A stretch of DNA of 5,039 nucleotides from JBOHRE01 sp050732635. Its GTDB lineage: Bacteria > Gemmatimonadota > Gemmatimonadetes > Longimicrobiales > RSA9. The notes below the pieces were generated by a model. The model saw nothing but the letters and a program-made list of their open reading frames with translations. It searched no databases and was not told where the DNA came from. Location: the NCBI GenBank assembly GCA_050732635.1, contig JBOHRE010000154.1, forward strand, positions 1 through 5,039, written 5' to 3'. Shown piece by piece: positions 1 through 5,039 of this stretch (the first letter of the stretch is position 1; every line of letters begins with the position of its first letter). The position numbers and the translations under genes were made by a program.

Positions 1-544
1 GGGCACGACCGATGTTGCCCGCGGCCGGCGCTTCCATGCCGGCCGCCGACAGCAGGTGCGCCGTCAGCGCCGTGGTCGTGCTCTTGCCGTTCGTGCCGGT
101 GATCGCGATCACCGGCACGCTCAGGTGCCGGAACGCGAACTCGAGCTCGGAGATCCGCGGTACTGCGGCGAGCCGTGCATCGGCGAGCACGGCGGCCGTC
201 GGCGGAATGCCAGGACTGATCACGATGACGGCGCACTCCGCGAGCCGCGCGCTCGTGTGCCCGCCGGTTTCGGCCTCACCTCCCAGTGCGCGCACCCGCT
301 CGGCCGCTACACGCACCGCCGGTGAATCCCCTCCATCGGAGGCGAACACGCGATAGCCGCGGGCCAGCGCCAGCTCCGCCGCCGCTCGCCCGCTGCGCGC
401 GAGGCCCAGTACGGCCACGCGGGCACCGGTGTGCAGCGCATCGCGCACCGGCAGGCGATTGCGCCGAGCCGCGTCGGCCAGCCTGCGAGCGCGCCGCGCG
501 ACCTCGCGCCGGTCGTGAGCTCGATCCGGATGCCGGGCGTTCAT
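1..544 (-). CDS. murD: MurD, UDP-N-acetylmuramoyl-L-alanine--D-glutamate ligase, N-terminal part
   Basis: This cytoplasmic ATP-dependent ligase adds D-glutamate to UDP-MurNAc-L-Ala. The gene runs off the left edge, leaving 181 codons and no stop. Visible parts are an Arg-rich leader (residues 1-41), a Rossmann-like UDP-binding domain opening with RVAVLGLARSGRAA (42-55), an SPGIP motif near 110-114 that is typical of MurD, ISELEFA (131-137), and the ATP P-loop GTNGKSTT (150-157) followed by GNIG (176-179). The ATG overlaps the mraY stop as ATGA, which favours this start, although no clear Shine-Dalgarno precedes it. E. coli MurD has only about 8 residues before the Rossmann strand, so this form carries roughly 34 extra. 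A GTG at 446-448 (residue 33) would give a family-like N-terminus but also lacks a visible ribosome site. SPGIP and its place after mraY separate it from MurC, MurE and MurF. The central and C-terminal domains lie outside the window. Confidence 0.95.
   Translation of the reverse strand, partial: MNARHPDRAHDRREVARRARRLADAARRNRLPVRDALHTGARVAVLGLARSGRAAAELALARGYRVFASDGGDSPAVRVAAERVRALGGEAETGGHTSARLAECAVIVISPGIPPTAAVLADARLAAVPRISELEFAFRHLSVPVIAITGTNGKSTTTALTAHLLSAAGMEAPAAGNIGRA
92..119. repeat. Perfect 28-bp palindrome inside murD
   Basis: Bases 92-105 (cgtgccggtgatcg) are the exact reverse complement of 106-119, with no spacer. The palindrome encodes the residues V-P-V-I-A-I-T-G-T that lead into the MurD P-loop. 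Mismatch begins at 91/120. It may simply reflect preferred GC-ending codons for this conserved peptide, but in RNA or supercoiled DNA it could fold on itself. No known binding motif was recognised. Confidence 0.6.
541..544 (-). promoter_or_regulatory. mraY/murD ATGA stop-start overlap
   Basis: The mraY stop (TGA, 543-541) and the murD start (ATG, 544-542) share the four bases ATGA. The bases before it, ending in GAAGATTCG, contain no convincing Shine-Dalgarno. Inference: murD is translated mainly by ribosomes that terminate on mraY and restart in place. Confidence 0.7.
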
Positions 545-1650
545 CGAATCTTCAGCGTGCTAAAGGCGATCAACGTGCACAGCAGCCCGAGGATCCAGAA
601 CCGCGTGATGATCTTGCTCTCCGCCCAGCCGGCCTTTTCGAAGTGGTGGTGCAGCGGCGCCATGAGAAAGAGCCGCTGCCCGCGCCCGCTCGCTCGCGCC
701 GTGTACTTGAACCACCCGACCTGCAGGATCACCGAGATCGCCTCCAGGACGAAGACGCCGCCCACGATGATCAGCAGGAACTCGGACTTGAGCAGGATCG
801 CGACCGTGCCGATCGCGCCGCCGAGCGCCAGCGAGCCGGTGTCGCCCATGAAGACTTCGGCCGGGTGCGCATTGTACCAGACGAAGCCGAGGGTGGCGCC
901 AGCCAGCGCGACGCAGAAGATCGCCAGCTCGCCGGCGCCCGGCAGATACAGCAGACCCAGGTAGCCCGAGGTATCGACGCGCCCGATCAGGTATGCGAAG
1001 ACGGCGAAGGTCGCGGCCGCGATCGCCGCCAGCCCGCCGGCCAGCCCGTCCAGCCCGTCGGACAGATTCACGGCGTTCGACGATCCCGCGAGGACCAGCA
1101 TGGCCCACGGCACGAACAGCCATGCCGCGAGGAACTCAACGTGATGGTCCGACAGCAGCGGCACACTCACCCACTGTGTCGGGAACGGGCTGATCGGGTG
1201 CAGCAGTAGAAACGCGCCGAGCAGGAAGCCGACCAGGCCCTGGCCGATCAGCTTGTACTTGCCGATCAGGCCCTCCGGTCGACGCCGGATCACTTTCAGG
1301 TAATCATCGAGGAAGCCGAGCGCGCCCGTCCACAGAAGCACGCCGACGGAGAGCAGGACGTAGGCGTTCGTCAGGTCCGCCCAGAGCAGGGTCGAGACCG
1401 CCGCGGCGATGATGATCAGCACGCCGCCCATGGTCGGCGTGCCGGCTTTCGTCAGGTGCCGCGCCGGTCCCTCCTGACGCACGACCTGCCCGACCCGCAG
1501 GCGTTGCAGCCAGCGAATCACTGGCGGGCCCAGCACGAACGACACGAGCAGCGCCGTCGCCATTGCCCCGGCGCCCCGGAACGTCAAATACCGGAATAGG
1601 TTGAAGGCGATGTGGCGATCGGCCAGGTCAGCGAGCAGATGGTATAGCAT
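541..1650 (-). CDS. mraY: MraY, phospho-N-acetylmuramoyl-pentapeptide transferase
   Basis: This integral membrane enzyme transfers phospho-MurNAc-pentapeptide from its UDP carrier to undecaprenyl phosphate, making lipid I on the inner face of the cytoplasmic membrane. The 369-residue protein is close to the E. coli length (360) and has about ten hydrophobic segments. Family signatures are all present: GTPTMGG (70-76), the catalytic Asp pair in GFLDDYLK (D115, D116), NAVNLSDGLDGLAGG (192-206), FMGDTGS with the metal-binding Asp at 270, and APLHHHFE (331-338) with the His triad. It starts at an ATG whose A is the last base of the murF stop (TGATG), behind a strong purine-rich ribosome site, and its own stop overlaps the murD ATG. 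No key residue is missing and no frame break is seen. The motif set distinguishes it from the related WecA/TagO transferases. Confidence 0.98.
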   Translation of the reverse strand: MLYHLLADLADRHIAFNLFRYLTFRGAGAMATALLVSFVLGPPVIRWLQRLRVGQVVRQEGPARHLTKAGTPTMGGVLIIIAAAVSTLLWADLTNAYVLLSVGVLLWTGALGFLDDYLKVIRRRPEGLIGKYKLIGQGLVGFLLGAFLLLHPISPFPTQWVSVPLLSDHHVEFLAAWLFVPWAMLVLAGSSNAVNLSDGLDGLAGGLAAIAAATFAVFAYLIGRVDTSGYLGLLYLPGAGELAIFCVALAGATLGFVWYNAHPAEVFMGDTGSLALGGAIGTVAILLKSEFLLIIVGGVFVLEAISVILQVGWFKYTARASGRGQRLFLMAPLHHHFEKAGWAESKIITRFWILGLLCTLIAFSTLKIR

Positions 1651-1666
1651 CAGCCGTCCTCTCCCT
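1648..1666 (-). promoter_or_regulatory. mraY ribosome binding site and TGATG coupling with murF
   Basis: The minus strand at 1666-1657 reads AGGGAGAGGA, the strongest Shine-Dalgarno-like run at any junction here. Six bases separate it from the mraY ATG (1650-1648). The murF stop (TGA, 1652-1650) shares one base with that ATG. Inference: mraY can recruit ribosomes itself as well as by coupling to murF. Confidence 0.75.
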
Positions 1667-3242
1667 GCCGATCGACCGGCGACGAGGACCTGGATCGGCG
1701 CGCTGACCTGCCTCGTCGCGTCGCTGACTGGGAGCTGGAGGCGGAAGCGGGCTTCCCTTTCCCTGCGACCCCCGACCCACCCGCTTCCGCCGCCGATCCT
1801 GCGCTGTCGCGTTCGTCGACGCCACCGAAGTGCGCCTGCAGCAGCGGCAGCAGCCGCTCGAGCGCGACACCACGCGAGCCCTTCAGCAGCACCGTCTCAT
1901 CACCGCTGAGCCGCTCGGCGATCGCCGGGAACGCGGTCACGGCATCGTCGAGCACGAGCAGGCGCTCGCCGAGTCGCGTCCGGTACGGCTCGAACGCCGC
2001 CGCGAACTCACCGGTCGCGACGATCAGGTCGAACTCAGCCTCTGCGGCCTCCTCGGCCACCTCGCGGTGCAGCGCGCCGCTCTCGGAGCCCAGCTCCTTC
2101 ATGGTGCCCAGGATCAGCACCTTCCGCTGCTCGCCGGGCAGCGACCGCAACAGGTCCACTGCGGCCCGCACGCTCGGCGGATTCGCGTTATAGCAGTCGG
2201 CGATCACGCGCAGCGAGCCATAACGGTGCAATTCATTGCGCATCTTCTGCGGCTCGACGCGGGCCAGCGCGGCGATCGCGGCATCGAGATCCACGTCCCA
2301 CGACTCGGCCAGGCCGAGCGCGAGCAGTGCGAGTAAGGCGTTGTGCCGGCCGCGGTACGGCAGCGCGACCTCGCGACCGCGCCAGTCGAAGCGCACCGCG
2401 CCGTCCTCGTTCAGCCGCACGGCAGTCGCGCGCAGATCCTCATCCGCACGCTCGCTCATGCCCGCCACGCGAACGCGGCTCGCCAGGCGGCGCGAGCGCT
2501 CCGCTAGCGCCGCCGGTGTATCCCCGACGACTGCGAATCCGTGCACGGCGTCCAGCGCCTCGAGCAACGCCGTCTTCTCGTGCAACACGCCTTCCAGGGT
2601 GCCGAGACCCTCGAGGTGGCCCTCGGCGACGTTCGTGATGATGACCGCATCCGGCTCGACGATGTCGCGCAGGCGGGCGATCTCACCGGGCGCGTTCGTG
2701 CCGACCTCGGCGACGATGACGTCGACGTCGTCAGCCACCGACAGCAGCGTCAATGGCGTGCCGATCTGGTTGTTCAGATTGCCGGCCGTCGCGTGCACGC
2801 GATAGCACGTGCTCAGCACGGCGCGAGCGAGGTCCTTCGTCGTTGTCTTGCCGTTCGTGCCCGTGATCGCGCACACCCGCGCAGTCAGTCGGCGGCGGCG
2901 GTACCGGCCGAGCTGTCCCAGTGCGACCAGACTGTCCGGCACTTCGATGTACGCCAGCACGGTCGGCGCATCCTCGGGAACGCGCTCGACGACCGCCGCT
3001 ATGGCGCCCTTCTCGGCCGCCTCGGCCAGAAAATCGTGCGCGTCGAAGCGCTCGCCCTTCAACGCAACGAACAGCATGCCCGGCTGCAAGGTTCGCGTAT
3101 CCGTGCCAATGCCGGTGAACGCGAGCGCGCCTGGCTCGCCCACGGCCTCGGCTCCGCTCGGCTCGCCCGGCATGGCACCCGCGGGCGTCCCCGCCGCCGC
3201 CAGCGCCAGTGCTTCGCGCACCGTGTCCATACTCCAACGCAT
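1650..3242 (-). CDS. murF: MurF, UDP-N-acetylmuramoyl-tripeptide--D-alanyl-D-alanine ligase
   Basis: This cytoplasmic ATP-dependent ligase adds D-Ala-D-Ala to UDP-MurNAc-tripeptide, completing the pentapeptide that MraY uses next. The N-terminal UDP-substrate domain contains TDTRTLQPGMLFVALKGERF (47-66). The central ATPase domain has P-loop GTNGKTTTKD (128-137), NLNNQIGTP (155-163), EVGTNAPGEIA (179-189) and TNVAEGHLEGLG (203-214). The C-terminal domain has DCYNANPPS (349-357), GTMKELG (379-385) and LKGSRG (453-458). NLNNQIGTP and YNANP identify MurF rather than the other Mur ligases. At 530 residues it is longer than E. coli MurF (452): an Ala/Gly/Pro insertion lies at about 15-37, and a Ser/Gly/Arg-rich tail of about 55 residues follows the folded end near 475. 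The ATG overlaps the murE stop as TGATG with GGAG seven bases upstream. A second Met at residue 5 is a weaker start because its GGAG is too close. Confidence 0.97.
   Translation of the reverse strand: MRWSMDTVREALALAAAGTPAGAMPGEPSGAEAVGEPGALAFTGIGTDTRTLQPGMLFVALKGERFDAHDFLAEAAEKGAIAAVVERVPEDAPTVLAYIEVPDSLVALGQLGRYRRRRLTARVCAITGTNGKTTTKDLARAVLSTCYRVHATAGNLNNQIGTPLTLLSVADDVDVIVAEVGTNAPGEIARLRDIVEPDAVIITNVAEGHLEGLGTLEGVLHEKTALLEALDAVHGFAVVGDTPAALAERSRRLASRVRVAGMSERADEDLRATAVRLNEDGAVRFDWRGREVALPYRGRHNALLALLALGLAESWDVDLDAAIAALARVEPQKMRNELHRYGSLRVIADCYNANPPSVRAAVDLLRSLPGEQRKVLILGTMKELGSESGALHREVAEEAAEAEFDLIVATGEFAAAFEPYRTRLGERLLVLDDAVTAFPAIAERLSGDETVLLKGSRGVALERLLPLLQAHFGGVDERDSAGSAAEAGGSGVAGKGKPASASSSQSATRRGRSARRSRSSSPVDRQGEDG
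1653..1802 (-). other. Low-complexity C-terminal tail of MurF (residues 481-530)
   Basis: After the last MurF helix (LLPLLQAHFG, 465-474) the reading frame continues through a stretch made mostly of Ser, Gly, Ala and Arg, including GGSGVAGKGK (488-497) and RRSRSSSP (515-522), with no hydrophobic core residues. It looks disordered and, apart from its last residues, basic. Codon use changes: by hand count 14 of 50 codons end in A or T, against 4 of 40 in the P-loop region (121-160), and its seven Arg codons include three CGA and two AGG. The tail reaches exactly to the mraY start and its last codons contain the mraY ribosome site. It may be former spacer drawn into the gene. No known domain was recognised. 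Confidence 0.6.
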
Positions 3243-3253
3243 CAGGCCGCTCC
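3240..3253 (-). promoter_or_regulatory. murF ribosome binding site and TGATG coupling with murE
   Basis: GGAG on the minus strand (3253-3250) lies seven bases before the murF ATG (3242-3240), and the murE stop TGA (3244-3242) shares one base with that ATG. The spacing supports the first Met over the one four codons later. The overlap has the same TGATG form as at murF/mraY. Confidence 0.65.
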
Positions 3254-4750
3254 GCGGCTCAGCAGATCGGCAACAACCTGCTTCTCGTCGAAGTCGCGCT
3301 TGGTGGCGCCGATGATCTGGTACGTTTCGTGGCCCTTGCCGGCGAGCAGCACGAGGTCCGTCTCGCGCGCGATCGCGAGCGCCCGCGCGATCGCCTCCCG
3401 CCGATCCGTGATCCGCTCGTGCGGCGCGCTACCCATGCCGGCCACGATCCCGTCGATGATCGCCCCGGGATCCTCGGTTCGCGGATTGTCCGATGTGACG
3501 ATGACGACATCGGCATGGCGTGCGGCCGTCGCGCCCATGGCCGCTCGCTTGCCCGGATCACGATCGCCGCCAGCGCCGAAGACGACGATCAGCCGGCCCC
3601 GGACGAGTGGCCGCAGCGCCTCCAGCGCGCGTGCCAGCGCGTCCGGCGTATGGGCGTAATCACGCAGGATCGGACAGGGCCGCTCTGCGATGCGCTCCAG
3701 CCGCCCCGGCACCTGCGGCATGCTCCGCAGACGCGTGACCAGCGCCTCCGCCGCATCGCCCAGCGCCATGCAGGCCGCCACGGCGCCCAGCGCGTTCGCC
3801 ACGTTGTAGTCGCCCAGCAGCGGCAGCTCGGCAGGCACGCTACCCCGCGGCGTCACCAGATCGAAGCGTGCGCCCGTCGCATCGAATGCCACGTTGAGCG
3901 CGCGCACGTCCGCTTCCGGTGCGCCGCTGGCCGAGAAGCTGACCGTCCGAAGGCCGCGCTGTGGCAGCTCGCGCCAGGCTGCATCGTCCGCATTCACCAC
4001 CGCCACGCCTTCCTCGCGAAGCAGCTGTGCCAGCGTCAGCTTTGCCGCCAGGTACTCCTCGAACGTGCGGTGGTAGTCGAGATGATCCCGCGTCAGGTTG
4101 GTGAAGACGGCGACATCGAAGCGCAGCGCATCGACCCGCCCCTGATGCAGCGCATGCGACGAAACCTCCATGGCGAGGGCATCGACGCCGGCGTCACGCA
4201 GCGCGCGCAACGTGCGCGCCAGCTCGACAGGCCCGGGCGTCGTCAGCACGTCGACGGCATCCGCGATCCGCCCCTGTGGACCGTAGATGCCGAGCGTCCC
4301 GATTGATGCGGGCGTGCGCTTCAGGCCGAGCAGGTGCCGCAGCATCCACACCGTCGTCGTCTTGCCGTTGGTGCCGGTCACGCCCACCAGCACCAGCTCG
4401 CTCGCCGGATCGCCGAACAGCTCGGCCGCCGCGAGCGCGGCCGCGCGCCGACCGTTGTGCACCAGCATCTGCGGCAGGCTGGCCGCAGCCACGGGCCGCT
4501 CGACCAGTGCCGCGGCGGCGCCCGCGTCGGCAGCGGCCGGCACGAAACGGTGCGCATCGACGACCGTACCGGCCCAGGCGCAGAACAGGTCGCCCCGGGC
4601 GACGCGCCGGCTGTCATCGGTGATGCCGGTGATCGCCGGGTCGGCACTCGCCCGACTCGCGAGCAACCCCGCGCTCTCCAACCGATCGGCGATGCGCGAC
4701 AGGCGCAGCTCCCGAGCCGGCGCGCCGCTGCGAAGCGACGCCCCGGTCAC
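3242..4750 (-). CDS. murE: MurE, UDP-N-acetylmuramoyl-L-alanyl-D-glutamate--meso-2,6-diaminopimelate ligase
   Basis: This cytoplasmic ATP-dependent ligase adds the third residue of the peptidoglycan stem peptide. The 502-residue length is normal for the family (E. coli 495). The N-terminal UDP-binding domain carries TDDSRRVARGDLFCA (44-58). The ATPase domain has P-loop GTNGKTTT (126-133), TTPGP (170-174), MEVSSHAL (194-201), TNLTRDHLDYH (217-227), and Lys237 in EYLAAK, the position carbamylated in E. coli MurE (K224). The C-terminal domain has DYAHTPDAL (364-372), GAGGDRDPGKR (392-402), SDNPRTEDP (420-428) and GKGHE (471-475). The DNPR motif is the established signature for meso-diaminopimelate, so DAP-type peptidoglycan is predicted rather than the L-Lys type. 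The GTG start overlaps the ftsI stop as GTGA, with AGGA nine bases upstream. No broken or missing motif was seen. Confidence 0.97.
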   Translation of the reverse strand: MTGASLRSGAPARELRLSRIADRLESAGLLASRASADPAITGITDDSRRVARGDLFCAWAGTVVDAHRFVPAAADAGAAAALVERPVAAASLPQMLVHNGRRAAALAAAELFGDPASELVLVGVTGTNGKTTTVWMLRHLLGLKRTPASIGTLGIYGPQGRIADAVDVLTTPGPVELARTLRALRDAGVDALAMEVSSHALHQGRVDALRFDVAVFTNLTRDHLDYHRTFEEYLAAKLTLAQLLREEGVAVVNADDAAWRELPQRGLRTVSFSASGAPEADVRALNVAFDATGARFDLVTPRGSVPAELPLLGDYNVANALGAVAACMALGDAAEALVTRLRSMPQVPGRLERIAERPCPILRDYAHTPDALARALEALRPLVRGRLIVVFGAGGDRDPGKRAAMGATAARHADVVIVTSDNPRTEDPGAIIDGIVAGMGSAPHERITDRREAIARALAIARETDLVLLAGKGHETYQIIGATKRDFDEKQVVADLLSRGAA

Positions 4751-4763
4751 GGACTGCCGTCCT
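4747..4763 (-). promoter_or_regulatory. murE ribosome binding site and GTGA overlap with ftsI
   Basis: AGGA on the minus strand (4763-4760) stands nine bases before the murE GTG (4750-4748), and the ftsI stop TGA (4749-4747) overlaps it to form GTGA. The overlap and the Shine-Dalgarno-like site together decide the GTG start; no ATG lies nearby in this frame. Confidence 0.6.
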
Positions 4764-5039
4764 GGGCGAACACCAGCACGACCGTGCCGCGCGTCGCAGC
4801 GGCTCCAGCAGCGGGCAACGTTTCCGTGACCGTGCCACCACCGTGGATCGTCACCCGAAACCCGTGCAGGTGCAGTCGTCTCGCCGCATCGCGCAAGGAC
4901 AGTCCAGCGACGCGTGGCACGAGGCGCGCAGCCGCGCCGACGCTCGACCCTGGCCGCGGTCGGCGCGGCCGGTCGAGCGTGAAGATGACGGGCTCGCTCG
5001 GCGGCCCGGCCTGCGCCACCAGCACGGTCGGATCCGCGG
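4747..5039 (-). CDS. ftsI: FtsI-type penicillin-binding protein, C-terminal end with PASTA domain
   Basis: Only the last 96 codons are in the window; the gene enters from the right edge already in frame, so its start and the transpeptidase domain are not visible. Residues 1-20 of the fragment look like the end of the transpeptidase region (TVLVAQAG, then VIFTLD). A Pro/Arg-rich linker (RPRRPRPG, 23-30) leads into one PASTA-like domain at about 39-91: LVPRVAGLSLRDAARRL, then HGFRVTI, then a LPAAG turn and a final strand GTVVLVFA. PASTA domains occur at the C-terminus of some division PBPs (FtsI/PBP2x/SpoVD) and Ser/Thr kinases; they lie outside the cytoplasm and often bind peptidoglycan. The position directly before murE in a dcw cluster points to FtsI, the septal cross-linking enzyme. 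The name rests on PASTA plus gene order, since no SxxK, SxN or KTG motif can be seen here. Confidence 0.82.
   Translation of the reverse strand, partial: ADPTVLVAQAGPPSEPVIFTLDRPRRPRPGSSVGAAARLVPRVAGLSLRDAARRLHLHGFRVTIHGGGTVTETLPAAGAAATRGTVVLVFAQDGSP

Noticed and set aside
74..107. Recurring plus-strand peptide VVVLPFVPV seen opposite murD, murF (2838-2868) and murE (4352-4381)
   Set aside because: It looks like a repeated protein family but is the antisense translation of the shared P-loop codons GTNGK(S/T)TT in the three paralogous ligases.
1030..1060. Tandem-looking repeats of cagcccg
   Set aside because: They are the codons of the conserved MraY motif DGLDGLAGG, in which the residues themselves repeat.
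560..1123. Minus-strand 187-codon frame within mraY
   Set aside because: It is an alternative frame inside an intact mraY, Arg/Gly-rich with no transmembrane or enzymatic motif.
286..1209. Long plus-strand open frame opposite mraY and murD (307 codons)
   Set aside because: It lies antisense to mraY and murD, whose conserved motifs fix the coding strand. Its product is Arg/Gln/Asp/Pro-rich with no recognisable fold, as expected of the complement of GC-rich codons.
4203..4219. Short hairpin (7-bp GC arms, 3-base loop)
   Set aside because: It is within murE coding sequence, has no T-run and is not at a gene end; such short GC hairpins are expected by chance at this composition.
2541..4306. Two long plus-strand open frames (372 and 365 codons) opposite murF and murE
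   Set aside because: They overlap each other and are antisense to intact ligases. They show only His/Arg/Ala-rich composition, no motif and no ribosome site; high GC makes stops rare in this frame.
4287..4829. Plus-strand open frame of 180 codons across the murE/ftsI junction
   Set aside because: It is a Ser/Arg/Ala-rich shadow of the murE N-terminal region; murE motifs and the GTGA overlap explain the sequence.

Overview
The window is a stretch of a bacterial dcw (division and cell wall) cluster, read entirely on the minus strand, so transcription runs from high to low coordinates. In transcription order it holds the 3' end of ftsI (transpeptidase/PBP, with a C-terminal PASTA domain), complete murE, complete murF, complete mraY, and the first 181 codons of murD. 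This is the canonical order ftsI-murE-murF-mraY-murD. There is no intergenic space: every junction overlaps by 1 or 4 bases, and no stretch lacks a gene.

The genes carry out consecutive or adjoining steps of peptidoglycan precursor synthesis. MurD adds D-Glu to UDP-MurNAc-Ala. MurE adds the third residue, predicted to be meso-diaminopimelate from a DNPR motif. MurF adds D-Ala-D-Ala. MraY transfers phospho-MurNAc-pentapeptide to undecaprenyl phosphate in the membrane. FtsI cross-links the finished strands at the septum. The three Mur ligases are paralogues and each shows its own GTNGK(S/T)T ATP-binding loop.

The DNA is very GC-rich (about two thirds by eye), with G or C at most third codon positions. 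A high-GC, probably didermic, DAP-type bacterium with a PASTA-bearing FtsI would fit Gemmatimonadota or another high-GC environmental phylum. That placement is inference from general features only; no taxon-specific marker was seen.

No mobile element, RNA gene, CRISPR array, terminator or internal promoter was recognised, and I found no undescribed system. The points worth a second look are local: a roughly 50-residue Ser/Arg/Gly-rich C-terminal tail on MurF with shifted codon use, an Arg-rich N-terminal extension on MurD, a small Ala/Gly/Pro insertion near the MurF N-terminus, and a perfect 28-bp palindrome inside the murD P-loop coding sequence.
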